From: Protopterus annectens
Lineage: Eukaryota; Chordata; Ceratodontiformes; Protopteridae
Direction: 5' to 3'
Length of the DNA: 64,000 nucleotides
NCBI RefSeq assembly: GCF_019279795.1
Contig: NC_056725.1
Span: 1,610,301,728 to 1,610,365,727 of the forward strand
The notes under the pieces are model-generated. The model searched no databases. It saw only the letters and a program-made list of their open reading frames with translations, and was not told the origin of the DNA. A program made the position numbers and the translations under genes. This document shows, piece by piece, positions 45,977 to 58,875 of the stretch (the stretch's first letter is position 1; each line of letters starts with the position of its first letter).

Positions 45977-48000
45977 AGCTCTTAAAGCTACCAAAAAATG
46001 CTTTGAAAAGAGCATCTTTTTGCCTACTGTAGCATTAACTGCTTCAATTAACCCTTTATTCTTTTCATTGTCAGCTTCCATGCTGACATCCAGTTACATG
46101 TTTCCACTCAAGCCTACCACATTGCTCCTTCTCTCAAACCTTGCTTCCCCCATAGATGAATCCACTTATTTTCCTTCAGAAGTATGATTCATCTCTGCTA
46201 TTCATCCTCACTTATATCTGATCTCTCACCACCTAGCCATTCTCTTTACTCTCCCATTATACCTCAGCCTTACTTAATTCTCTAACCTCTCCATCTCTTA
46301 CATCCTCTCACTTGTCCATCTCATACATTGTCTCACCTCGCTGTCTCTTACATCAACTCACTTCTCTGTCCCATACATTATCTCACCTCTGCATGCTGCC
46401 TTAATTCTATTCCATCCTAGCAAGTCCTTCCCTTCAACTCTTTCTTAAATTCCTTTCTGGTATATTTTGCACCATGTCCTGCATCCACTGCACTCTATTT
46501 CACTTGATGAGTTTTATCTCCATTTCTTAGGGTTAGATAAGCCCCCTCCCAAACAGTCAAGGAAAAAATGTACACAATCTTATATCCCCCTCTTCTACTT
46601 CCTCAGATATATCACCACCTCCCTGTTTTTCCTTCATCTACTAGTCTTATTTTCTAACCTTTCCCTAGTAATCCCTGCAGAATGTAAGCACTCTGTGATC
46701 ACCATTCCTTAGTGTCCACTTTTGCTCAGGATCCAAATCACCCATATCATTTGTCAGCTCATTCCTACATCTAGCATGAAACTCCATCCCCATTATAGGC
46801 TTGCCCAACCAATACTATGCAGCCATCTTTGTAGACATTAGTAATCTCGTCTCTCAGATTTCTGAAATATTTTCAGAAATCCCCCCTTTCTTTACTTGTG
46901 CCATATAACCTGGCCTTGCTCTTAGTACTTTATACTTTCCAGCATAGACCATGTATTTTTCCCTACTCTTTTTCTCTGCCTTATGCCACCAGATGGCTTC
47001 ATTCTATGTCTTTCCACATTTGCAGACTGCACAAACCACCTCTAAAATGTTCATGTCCAGTCTGTTCACCTCAGTTTTTTTTTTCGGTTTGAATCATGCA
47101 GTAGAGCAGCCCTCTTCAGTCTTTTTCAGATGCACCATTTCTCTCTTTATGATAAACAAAAGCTCTTCCTCTCCACTTTCCATGTGACAGACCATGCTCC
47201 ATTTTTCTCCACCCTTGTATTTCCCTGTTTTATCTTCCTGACAGGACTCCACTTCCTTGCCCTTGTAGAAGTAGATGAATCCAAGTAAATCCACATACCT
47301 GCATACCGGCTATCTTGCTCATCCTACTGCGTTTTATTGCAGAAATTCAATGGAAACAGATCTCATTGCCTGTTTTCAGGATAGCCTGCCCAGCATATTG
47401 AGCTACCACCCAGGCACTGAATCCTAACACCAAAAATATCCACCCAGTAAATGAAGCTATCCACCTTCCAGAATATCCCAAATCCTTTAAAAGACAGTAT
47501 TCCCATCTCAGTCTATAATGCTTCCCCACCACACTCCATGTAACTCTAAATATATTTTCCAGTAAGCACAAAATGTGTGGAACCCCCCCCCCCAGCACAC
47601 ACACAGACACACACATATGCACACACAAGTACAAACTGATCTTTTTACTTTCAGCATCCTTCCAACCTCCAGTGGTCCCTGCTTCACATTACGCACAGTG
47701 CAAATATGCACCAAGTAACCACTGTTCAGTTATACTTAACCAGTCACAAACTGGCCAACGTTTCTTTCATACCATATCCCCTCACTACTGTGGCTTTCAC
47801 ACAAGAGCTTCAAATCTCCAAATTAGCAGATTACTCCTACACATACATTCATTCACTTATTCCCAGTCCGTATCAAAATATGCAGCAAGGCATACTGCAT
47901 AACCATGGACAAGGAGTGCAAAACATGTAAGTGCATGTTCATTCTTTGTAAATAAGACCCTGTGAAAAAGTATATCAGAATTAAGCAGATGTGCCCTTTA
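45977..48000 (-). other. Decayed repeat-like region, possible LINE endonuclease trace
   Basis: Minus-strand translation near 46800-46680 reads FHARCRNELTNDMGDLDPEQ followed by LRNGDHRVLTFCRDY. This resembles the GDFNARxG....RN..G..LL.FC core of APE-type endonucleases, so this may be the 5' part of the L1-like LINE at 43.5-45 kb. The rest shows no clear motif. Short C and CA runs lie near 47585-47625. Confidence 0.35.
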
Positions 48001-51000
48001 AAACTAACTTCCCACAAAGGTCTATCAAAATGCCTGATAAAGTATCAAGTCACACACCTCAGTCCCACAGTGTAAAATCACTGCTGTGTTAAGCTGCCTC
48101 CAGATTTGGATGGGGCAGGGCCTGGTCTATGTCATCTTGCCATACTAACTAATATGGTTCTCTTCAGTGTTCTCCTCACAAGCTCAGGCAGCAGGTATAA
48201 GTCAGAATATCTCCTATGAAACTATAGCAACTGACAAGGGGACGTATATATATAAAGCTAATACCCTTGCCCAATATATATCGCTATTCAGCCTCTCCCA
48301 ACAATGACTTAAGTACTTCTTTTGATATCACACAGGTTATACTCAAGCTAGAAAAATACCAAGCATAGCTATCCTCATCCAAAAGACCCACAACCACAGT
48401 AACTCACTCACTGCACCCTCAGATTTAACTCAACCGCTGCACCCCTCAGATTAACTCTCTACATTATCATGGGAGGTGCACTCATACCCAAGCATGCCCA
48501 CAATCATGATGGCTGCATAACACAGCTCTAGATTCCATATTTGATTTTAATGAGGTATATCACATCAGATAGATGCCAAGATACAGAAAACAATTCAGTG
48601 TTGCACAATAAAATAACAAAGTAGTCTGATAAGTACTTTACAGTATACCTTACAACTACCACTGATCGGAACATTTATTGAATGAAGTGTAGTGTGTAAA
48701 GAGCCCAAACAACTCAGACAAGTCTGACCTTTCTATGTGCATGTTCATACCTAAGAACAATATCCAGTGCAGAAAAAATATATCTGACTCAAAGATTTAC
48801 AGCTAGATTTTCATCAATATTACTTCAACATATAACAGTTGAAGATCTATTTTTAGCATATCTCACATAAATTAGAAGTTTTCATGTGATTAAGCCACTA
48901 CAAGCCAATGCTTTTGTTTTTATGCACAGGATCGTACAAATACATTTACAAAGGGGATGTTTTCACTGGGGTTGATGTTAAAAGCATGTTTTTTTTTCTT
49001 TGCGAAGAAAGAATGCAGACAGTACTTTTATTCATGATGTATATTAAGCATAACTCTCATTTCTTAATCAAATAGAGATGGCGATTTATTGTTAATGCTT
49101 TAACAACATTTATAGTTTTAAAAAATGCAACTAGTTTACAACCATACATACTACCTAGAAGAGCCTGAAAACATGCTCATATAAAAATTCTGAGATAATT
49201 TCTCTTTCAGGTACATCACAAAGCAAATTTCATGCCATATGATTGGAAATAATAGACAGGCAACATTACGAGGCATAAAATGGAAATGATAAGACAAAAA
49301 CAAAGTTCACATGCATAAAAAAGTATATGTCCTTCCATACAGAAATACAAGTTCTTTGTGGGAAGGCATAAAAAAGTAAAAACCTAGCAATATGCTCTGC
49401 ATCACTTAAATACCAGTGCTTGCAGTACCTCTGACCCTGGTATTTTTATCTCTTGTCAAAGGGGTACCAAATGTAGACAGGATTTTACAGGGAAGTTAGT
49501 CTGTATGAATTCCTAAGCCTTTCTGGCTTCTGCTTGATACCTTGTTTTAATTAACTGGCACCATTTAGATCTTTGCAGGAGTCTCAGATGCAATGTTGAG
49601 CATGTTACTTAGTTTGTACAAGCTTAAAGGTCAAAATATGAATAGTTCTGTATAGAAAATTACCTAACAAAATTAGCAACACTTTTCATTCCAGGTTTAT
49701 AGTGTAAAGGTTATTGGTTCCACTGGGGAGAGTAAAGCAAGTCTGGTAATTTACCATAGAAAACATCTTGAGCTCTCTTTAATATGCTCTCTCGTCTTTC
49801 TGCAATGGTACAGATATGCAATGAGTTCTCACTCTCAGACATTTGCTGGCTTTGTTTCTACAAAAGCAGGAAAGGAAAGGAGAAGAACCCCATATGGACA
49901 TTTCTGTATTCTGCTCCTGGCACAAGTCAAAATTTGTTTGCAAAAACACCTAAACAATTATTATTATGTTTTGTTAGGATTTAAGTTCCAATACAACCTG
50001 AACTGCATCAAACAAGATAAAGAAAACAGTGCTTTATACTAGGATGAGGAAATATCAGAAAATAAGGAAATGTGTCATTTTTTTTTTAAGTGTTTAAACT
50101 GCTCACTTATTTCATACTTCAGGATGCTCTGAGTATGGTATATGAGTCTGAAACTTTATAAACTAACACCCGGTTTGCAGAAATAATTACTCACATAACT
50201 CATATCTGGTCATGAGACGTGTGAGTAATGGTGCCTTAGCAGAGTCTGTTTAGTTCCACAAACAGAATTTCAACAGCAGTGATACACACAAAGGCTCATT
50301 TTTTATGTTCAAATGGTGTGCTTTTGAGACCAAATCAGAATTTGACAATTCACCTTCTTGAGTAATAGTCCTTTCTCTTTTTTGTTTTATATGGCAGGCA
50401 TTTTATATGCAAATAATTCCCAGCTATCATCTGGTGCAGTATGAAATTAAAAGCTTTCAGTACAAGTGAACAAAGGTAAAGGCTACAGTTGTTGCAAGAC
50501 AAGTGCATTGACTGAAATGTATGTTCAAGCTTCAGTAGGCTGAAGGATAGTGCACCACTATCTTAAAAATTTAACTGAGAAGTAATTATGTAACATTAGT
50601 AGGTAACGTCTTTAAAGCAGTCGGTTTTAAGGTTAGACCTAAACTGATTAAAATTTATCCAGGTTTCTAAGAGTAAGTGGCAGCGTTTCAGATTTTAGAA
50701 AGTATTCTTGAATGGCAGCTTTATTATGAAAGGCTCTGCTGTAAATGTACATACTGCATGCATTTTAAACCTTGTTTTTTTAAGTACCGAAGTACTTGAA
50801 AGTACTCAAATTTATGAATCTTATAAATCAAAGTTCAATCTGTTAGAATATATCTGGATGATACGATGCTGTCCATTGACAACATTATACCACTACTTAA
50901 TGTGTATTAACAAAGACCCTGGCACTTTTATTCATTGACACTTCTAACCTTTGGCATTTATCAGGGGAACATGATCTGATGACTGATAATACATATTTCA

Positions 51001-51454
51001 AGATTAGAAGTGAAATCAGTCCCTGAGGTAACCAAACCAACTAGTACAGAAGACTTAGACCAGATTCTATATTACCTAATCTGGGCAAAATATTTTAGAC
51101 AATGATCTATGTATCATAATATTAGAATATATCCAATTCTACCAATGCCTGTCTTAGCAGTAACATGACCTGGTTAGGCACAAGCAACATAATTGTCCTT
51201 TACACTCTGACAAATGATATTCTACAGAACATGGACAAAGGATTATTGCCAGGGTCCTTCTTCAATTAAGTAATGGAGGCCTCCAATGCAGTCACCCATT
51301 GAGTCCTACTCCTAAAACACATTCATAATAATGAAATAAGTTGTAGGCAGCACAATGATTAAAAATATTTTGTACAAACCACATGTCAAGATAGATAACT
51401 CCTATTTCTACTACCCCCTCATCAAAGGAGTATCACAGGCATCACTAACCCATG
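48001..51454. other. Long stretch without recognised feature
   Basis: No coding, RNA or repeat signature is recognised on either strand. Frames are short and without motif. Confidence 0.5.
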
Positions 51455-51545
51455 ACTTTTATTTTTATTTATCTGACATTTGTTTACCTGGGAGGTCCAA
51501 CTGAGCAGCAGATGCCTATTTTCAGCTGAGGCCCAGGGAAAAAAG
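51455..51545 (-). mobile_element. L2-type 3'-end fragment
   Basis: The minus strand reads CCCTGGGCCTCAGCTGAAAA, CAGTTGGACCTCCCAGGTAA and ACAAATGTCAGATAAATAAA, the same order as the 3' end of copy 2 at 21940-21997. Confidence 0.75.
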
Positions 51546-52239
51546 CAAGGTGCAACTAGTTAGACTTTTCTCTCTTTTCATTAACAAACTACTTGCTGAC
51601 CTTCCACACTTTTCAAGTATTTATTATAAAGGCAACATATTTATATAAAGAGTTAGACATTCACTTACAAAACTAAAGTCTGAACCAGAACATGACTTAT
51701 CTCATCTCATGCACTCACAATGTAGGGTAGGGTGAAAGAGGTAGATGCCCCAGATGTGAACTATTAAAGTGATAAGGGGCATGATTGGAGTTGTTCTTCA
51801 ATACAATGCAATGCATTACCAGCATTCATATGCCGATATTACATTTGTGGGCAGAACTCTTTCTGTGGCATAAACTGTAGCAGCTGCTTGCTACATTGTG
51901 GCAAGCAGTTTACTATAGTTTTAAACAGAAGTTGTTTTTTTTATTGTTTTTGTTTTTTTTTAATCTGAAGTGCTTTAGCACTCCATGTATGTTGTTCATC
52001 TTGTTAAATGTAGCTTGTAGTTGCAAGAGTTTAAAAAAAAGAAGAGCATTTTTTTTCTTCAAACAAATGAATTGTTCATATATTTACTTTTCTTTCCTCA
52101 ACTTAGAGTCGGTGGGTTTGCCAGATCAGGAGACTGGACTAGATGACAAAATAGCTAGCTAGCCCTCTGTGAAAGAAATCTTTTCTGAAATAACCCCACT
52201 TTTTCTCTCATACACAAAGGCTTGGAACTGGAAAACTAA
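51546..52239. other. Stretch without recognised feature
   Basis: It contains only a small imperfect hairpin near 51883-51909. Confidence 0.45.
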
Positions 52240-52470
52240 TAATTCTCCCTCAATTTGAATATAGGCATACCCTAATCACTGCAGCCTCCAAAAAGAATGA
52301 TCCATATTTTCAGTCTACATACAATAATGCTGTTAGATTTATACGTCTTCCTCTGAATAAAAAACACCACAGTATCATCTCATTAGCACAGTGGCTTCCT
52401 TTAGAATATAGATGTGTACTATTTATGGCCTATCGTCTCAATAAAATGATCAATCTAGGCACATTTCTCT
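52240..52470 (+). pseudogene. LINE C-terminal domain fragment
   Basis: One open plus-strand stretch reads STYNNAVRFIRLPLNKKHH, then SIISLAQWLPLEYRCVLFMA and YRLNKMINL. The LxWLPLEYR core is the conserved LHWLPVxYR block after the RT in CR1/L2-group LINEs. It is too short to assign a clade. No 3' tail is recognised. Confidence 0.65.
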
Positions 52471-52672
52471 AATTTATCAGTAGATTGTTCAAAAAAAAAA
52501 ACTCTGTATAACAGGTTCCTAATTGTCCATGAGTTGCTTTTGTTGACCAGAGGGTATAACTTTTGATTCCTTCTTCTGTCATTTGTCTATTGTAAGACTC
52601 TGAGCGAGTCATTTAACCAGACAGTACCCATGAAGAGGGACATTTTTGTTCAGCGGGCATACCCAATTTATA

Positions 52673-52854
<182 letters not shown>

Positions 52855-52858
<4 letters not shown>

Positions 52859-54303
52859 TAAAACAGATAACCTAAGATTTCCCTTCCCTTTGACCCCCTC
52901 CCCACTTGCAAACTCTATTGCACAGCTCATACCTTCTTAATGCTTGTTCCGAACTTCTGAAAATCCCTTTCAGCTAATGTTAAATCCATTGAGTCCTATC
53001 GAAAAAATCTAAGAAGCAGCTTAAACAAAACTTGCTTAAAGCTGCTAAATGAAAATGCTTCTTGAGCAATAATTTCATTTAAAGAAGAGAGTCGATGCAC
53101 TGTCCTCTTTTGCATTAACGCCTATTTACCTGATATGTTATCCAGTACTGCACTCTAAACTATTCTTGACTATGACTCAGCATTGCTCTACTCAGTTTCC
53201 TCCTCCCAGCTTTCCCTCCATTCTCATTAACCAACCTCACTTTATATTCTCCTACCATTTCTCTCTACAACTTTCTCTAATACCGGAATAATAAAAACAA
53301 ACAAGCAAGAAGGCAAAATAAGCAGCAATAATACTTCTTTATCTATTGTGCTCTTTCCTTTCTAAGTCAACAGGTATAAAATACTGTCAAAAATAGTTTA
53401 GGCTGCTGATTAAAGGAGGTTTTATAGGACTGGTAAAGAACTGGAAGTAGCTATACTATCAGGCATTTGAACTCATATTTAACACAGACCAATCCTCTTC
53501 TGGTGCAATGCAACCATAGCTCTTAACATCTTTGCTAAAAATCAGGGAGAATATCAAAAATAAAAATAAAGGGCTCAAAATAAGGGACAGTTTGTTAAAT
53601 ATCATTTTACTCCAATTAAAAATTAATAGAACAAATGATTTCATATTGACTCCCATTTTCTGAACAATAAGAAGTTTAGAACTCTAAACTTTTGCCATTA
53701 TTTATTGACTTTAGTCCTCCGTGTTTTACCAGAAAATCAAATATTTTATGAGGAACAGGACAAAAATATGAGGCAAAATCAAGGACAGGTGAGAGGTATG
53801 CATGCAGCATCCCTTTTATTTGGTAACATGCTGGCATCAAAAAAGTATAATATCAGCCTTTTTGAAATTCAGTCAAATTCCCTCTGTGCCAAAATGTGGA
53901 TAAATCTTTTCCAAGACAAGAGAAAGTGTTTTATTAAGTAAACCAGGAGATCTGCCAGGAGTCCAGATGACAGGGTCATTGGTAGGAAGCATGCCAGGAG
54001 TGATATGAAAATGAAGGGAAAAGGAGTTACCTTTTTACTTGTGTATTCTGAGTTATTTCAGCAGAAGATGATAATGTCAGAATATTTGGTGGTGAGATAG
54101 GCTTTTTTATATGTTTGCATTTTAAAATCATATACACTACAACTTTAAAATTAAATTAATAGGTAAATGTGATAATTCCAGAATATCACAGAGTGAGATA
54201 GATTTTTTCTCTATATTTTACATTTTAATATCATAGAATTTACAACTATGACATCATTTATTGCCAACGTAGCAGTTCAGTTAAGTATGTTATTAATATA
54301 ATT
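52855..54303. other. Stretch without recognised feature
   Basis: Unique-looking AT-rich DNA without motif. Confidence 0.45.
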
Positions 54304-54321
54304 AGTTGAAACAATTGGTTT

Positions 54322-54551
54322 GCGGTGGTGGTGCTGCGGTAGCATTGTCACCTCACAGTAAGACGTTGTCCTGTTCGATTCTCAGCTAGAGCGTCTTCTG
54401 TGTGGAGACTTGCGTGAATGGGCTTACCTTCGTTGAAGGTTGTGCGTCAGGGCCAGCAACTCGGCACATAAAAATCTACTGCCAATCATTAGCGGACCGG
54501 AGTTCCGCTGTGGTGACCACTAACCGGGAAAAGCCGAAAGACATAACAACA
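54322..54551 (+). repeat. SINE-B copy 3, complete with 18-bp TSD
   Basis: A 230-bp unit starting GCGGTGGTGGTGCTGCGGTAGC. It has a B-box-like TGTTCGATTCTC near 54372 and a TGTGTGGAGACTTGCGTGAA block, and ends CATAACAACA. It is flanked by perfect 18-bp repeats AGTTGAAACAATTGGTTT (54304-54321 and 54552-54569). The head is plausibly tRNA-derived. Confidence 0.9.
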
Positions 54552-54569
54552 AGTTGAAACAATTGGTTT

Positions 54570-56470
54570 AAACCAACTAATTAATACTTTCGCCAACATG
54601 AACCTGGAAATTATATTTTTGGCACTCTATTTTTGGCATGTAGTTTCATTTCTTACCCCTCATATTTTAAGAGAATTAAATAAGGTACAGCTGCATTTGT
54701 CTATAATCTGTCTCTCAGCACTATAGGCTGGAAAAGAAACACAGATACTTAAGCATCTCCTTGAGATTCGATTGAAGCAGTTAACCTTGTTCTTCTTTCC
54801 ATTACACAGAGGATGTCGAACATTCATGCTGATGACTCTGCAAAATAATGAAGAAACAGCATCACGAGCAACACCTTAAAGTACAAGCAGCACTGTAGCT
54901 GATACAGTTGACTTAGTGCAGCACTGTGCCAGCTGCTTGTTAGATTAGTGGTCTTCTACATTTCCTGTAACAACTGTGGTTGGTGGTTTGATCCTTCCCA
55001 CCACCCTTGCTCACGTTCGGTAATATGACCAGGAATTATAGATTTATTCAGTGTTATGTTTCCTTCCTTCATGTTATAGCTGCACTTTGTCAATGTACTT
55101 ATTTTGTTTTATATTTCTGCACTCCTTCAGTCATGGCTTTGGCTACCCCCAGTTGGCTATGGTTACCCAGGCTGTCAGCGGAGCAACAACTCTTGATGTT
55201 GTTTTTGCATATTTTAAGGAGCTGAATATTTGACATACTCTTTATGATGCAAGGTGGGACAAAATTACCTGCTTTGATAAGAACGAATTTGGATCTATAA
55301 ATGTTTGAGTGATGGCACCATGTCAGCAACACTAATAATTGAATTTAGGGCTTGTTTTAAGGGAACCAGAAACAATTGTTGATTTGTGAACTATCCTCCT
55401 AATGCAAGTTTCTTATGGACAAGATCATTTTGTGGAAGAAGTGGCAAATTACAGAATATATACTAGAACAGCTAGAAGTCTTGAGGCACTTGAGGGTGCA
55501 CTGGACCAATGGTTTAGCAAAGGCTTATATAGCTTCTTTATTGTTCTCAGCAAACCCTTGTAAAGCTTCTTAAGGAGCTCACAGATTGAATTTATGAACA
55601 CCGAACAATAACAAACAACAGCTAATTAATGGTCTGTTACTATATGAAGTAGCTGATATTAGTCCTTACTGGCAATGTAACTACATTCTGAAAGAGACTC
55701 TCTTACAAAGTAGATACTTTGATCTTCAGTGGTAATTATCTCATCAGGTTATACTGAAAACAAAAACATATATATCTCCTGGGAGGATGCCAGATAAACC
55801 TATATGTATTAACTGTACACTGTTAAAGGAACCATCTAATTTTTTCTCTTTATTTCAGTTACTACAGGTGGTAGTTAATTGGCATGTCAGATAATATTCA
55901 CAGTTAACCATCAGCAATGTACTTCTCTGCAAGTTTTCTTTTTTAATATGCTTTATATCAAAACTGTAGATGTGCTTTACTAAAAAATATATTATCAATA
56001 CCAAACATTATATTACAACAAAAAATCTCCAAAATAATGGCACAGTCCTACCAGAATAAATAATTGTAGAGAGAAATACAGATATGATCACTACCAAATA
56101 TACACTAAGGGTGTTGCAAACAATAAACTGTATGTGTAAACAATACTCGACAAAGCAAACAGAACAAACCTGCAAATAACAGCACTCATGAGCTGAAATT
56201 GTACCAAATGACTGTTTACAAATGTGGACACTGTAGTCAAAGTCCATTGTGCTCAACTTTCTAATTTAACTAGCAGAATGGTCCAAACTGCTGACTTAGG
56301 AATTCTTTATGAAACATCCACAAAAAGTAGATTAGGGCCATCCAAATCATGCAAAGAAAAAAGGGTGAAAGGTAAAGGGAAAGGAAACAACAGCTAAGTA
56401 CAAAAACAAGCAAAAATAAAGGACAGTGAAAAAGAAAGCAAACTAAAATACCAGGCCAATATTAACAGGG
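54570..56470. other. Stretch with possible tRNA-like relic
   Basis: Near 54930-55000, TTAGATTAGTGGTCT and GGTTTGATCC could be A- and B-box relics of another SINE. The evidence is weak. Nothing else is recognised. Confidence 0.3.
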
Positions 56471-56479
56471 ATGTAAGAC

Positions 56480-56709
56480 GGTTTACCTTCATATTGTCGA
56501 TCACACATGATCAACCGGCCACTTCATCTAACCATTTCCGCAAAACCAGAACTGCGAATCCTTCCAAATGTCGAATAAATGTCGAATTTCAAAAAGGGGG
56601 CAAGAGTCTGCCATTCGGAAATGTGGTGTTCGACATTTTGGACAGTCACACTTCAGTATTCGGAGAAGCAGGGTCGACCATAATGTGACTGGCTATATGA
56701 AGGTAAACC
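56480..56709. mobile_element. MITE with 15-bp TIRs and 9-bp TSD
   Basis: Perfect TIRs GGTTTACCTTCATAT (56480-56494) and its complement (56695-56709). TSD ATGTAAGAC at 56471-56479 and 56710-56718. The interior is CpG-richer than its surroundings, with repeated AATGTCGAA and an inverted TTCGACATT. A 9-bp TSD suggests a MuDR-like or Merlin-like source. The superfamily is undetermined. Confidence 0.9.
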
Positions 56710-57364
56710 ATGTAAGACGTATAAGAAATGTAGAGTAACACTTCCCCCTCAAGTTCTCTGGAAAGAGTAGCTATACATTTTCCCTGCATAACATTCCTGC
56801 TCAGTCACGTCATCCAGGTGGTCATTAAGACATTTGTAGTAATAGAGAACTGGTAAGGAAACACTGCTACATTACACCATGTACCAAGGGATTCCAGTAC
56901 CCTATCTTCAACTAAGATGTCAGGTATACCTTAACATTGGCAGTTCATGACAGAACTATCAAGTATCCTTCTACTAAATTAATGTAAGGAACAAATAAAA
57001 AACCTGACCCCATGATGGGAGGAACTCCCTGGTCAGCCTCAGTAAGAAGCTGAGATCTCTCATAAAATCCTCCAAAGCTAGTTACGAAAACAAAATCACC
57101 ACAGATTCTAAAGACAGCCACAAAGCATTCTATAGCTATGTCAATAATCTCAATGGCAACACTCAGATCTGCTCTGAGTTACAGCACAATGGCACTAAAT
57201 ATACAGAGCCAACTGATATTGCCACCATCTGGCAGATAGGTTCAGTGCTAACTTTACCCCTCTCTCACCCCCTAAAGGGGCCATCTCTATACTGGAAGAA
57301 TGCAAAGTTCCTGTAATCCTGGCTGCACAGGTAAAAAACACACTCTCCAAAGAACACAGCATCC

Positions 57365-57802
57365 ATGGGACCTGGCAACATCCCAGGCTGCGTTCTACAT
57401 GAACTACAGAATGAACTGGCACCCCATATAAGTATCATGTTCAGTCATAGCCTCACCTCAGGCTATGTACCCACTGAATGGTGCACAGCAACAGTTATCC
57501 CACTCCACAATGGGGGAGCCACCACGGACCCTGGGAACTACTGCCCCATTAACCTGACGAGCTTGGCCTGCAAGGCTATGGAATATATCATCATGGAACT
57601 TATAAACAATGACATTGGTAATCTCCAAACTCTGGACCCTACCCAGTTTGGGTTTGTAAAAGGCAGATCATTTCTGCTAAACCTGATAGACTTCTTTGAA
57701 GCAGTCACCAAGGCTTTCGACACCATCCCCCACTCTGGAATTACAGATAAACTCACTAAACTAGGTATAAATCTCTATGTCACAAGATGGGTTGCCAATT
57801 AG
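57365..57802 (+). pseudogene. CR1 copy B, reverse transcriptase first half
   Basis: The 145-residue frame carries MGPGNIPGCVLHELQNELAP, GYVPTEWCTATVIPLHNGGA and FGFVKGRSFLLNLIDFFEAV, then TKAFDTIPHSGI. The segment before motif A is shortened: the AYLDLA that precedes KAFD in copy A is missing, so the motif A catalytic Asp context is lost. It ends at a TAG (57800-57802) where copy A has an amino acid. Confidence 0.85.
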
Positions 57803-58330
57803 CTCATTGACAGAATCCACACTGTGAAAGTAGCAGACTCTAAATCCAACTTCAGACCAGTGACAAGTGGAGTACCACAGGGTTCAGTCCTGGGTCCTCT
57901 GAAGTACAGGATAACACAGAAGGTCTTTGTCTAATGAAGTTTGCAGATGACTGCAAACTCGGAGCCATAATCAAAACTCCTATCGATGTGGACATCCTAC
58001 AAAAGGGCCTCACTGAGACAGATGCCTGATGTCAAAGCCATGGCCTCAAGCGCAATGCCAAAAAGTGCATTATCATCCCTTTTGGTAAAAACTCTGTACC
58101 CACGAACTACCACATAGGCGGTAGTCTACTTAACACTGAAGGTGTGATAAGAGAACTTGGGACACAGATGGACAGTAGTCTCCTTTGATAATCACATTGC
58201 CACAGGAGTCAGGAAATCCTTCTACATGGCACACCTCATCACAAAAGGTTTCTGATCCAGGAAAAAAAGAGGTCATTCCCTCTACTCATCACTCATTAGG
58301 CCCATTATAGAGTACAATGCCCCTTTTGGT

Positions 58331-58801
58331 ATGTACCTCACAAGATATCTACAACAACTAGAAAGAAAGCAGAAATACCTCACAAAGAGGATTACTGGCC
58401 TCAAACAGATGCCCTACGCAGACCATCTCAAAAATCTCCAGCTTTACTCCGTCGCATATCGCCTACTCAAAGGCGATCTCTGCCTAACATACAAAGCTAT
58501 GTCAAACCCAGAGCTGTTGGACATGCTCCACTTAACAAAATCGAAATCCCTCCGAGCTTCACGCTCTAGGGACCTAAACCTTGTCACCACAATAAACAGA
58601 ACATGCTGGAGGGATAGGTTCTTGTCCCAGAGACTTCCCATACTCTGGAACAAACTACCTACCTATTCTAAACAAAGATCCTCATTAGCACTCTTCAAGA
58701 AAAATCTTGATGACTGGATGGGAGATAGGAAATTCACCCTGGGTTCACTTCTGTGGCTCTGCTTGACAGGGGAACAGGAAAATAATTTTCTTAAGTGGTG
58801 A
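58331..58801 (+). pseudogene. CR1 copy B, C-terminal domain
   Basis: The 156-residue frame matches copy A: QQLERKQKYLTKRITGLK, LYSVAYRLLKGDLCLTYKAM, SRDLNLVTTINRTCWRDRFL, then FKKNLDDWMGDRKFTLG. A frame change at the very end alters the last about ten residues. The RT motif C (KFADDCKLGA) lies upstream at about 57942-57970 in another frame. Confidence 0.85.
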
Positions 58802-58875
58802 AAGCCAGGGTACCGTTTAGCTAGGCTTATATAGGCCCTAGGGCCAATAGTCTAGTACCTACCTATGAACCTATG

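Larger units (their letters stand above)
57010..58875 (+). mobile_element. CR1 LINE copy B (5'-truncated)
   Basis: It starts in the linker before the RT (SLSKKLRSLIKSSKASYENK at about 57035) and ends in the CR1 3' UTR with GGCCCTAGGGCCAATAGTCT and CCTATGAACCTATGG at 58875. It is the counterpart of copy A on the other strand, with several frameshifts and a deletion after the motif B core (GVPQGSVLGPL, about 57897) that removes the following residues. Confidence 0.9.

Noticed and set aside
48001..51454. Search for host exons in the longest repeat-poor stretch
   Set aside because: Short frames only. None shows a recognisable domain together with splice-site context.
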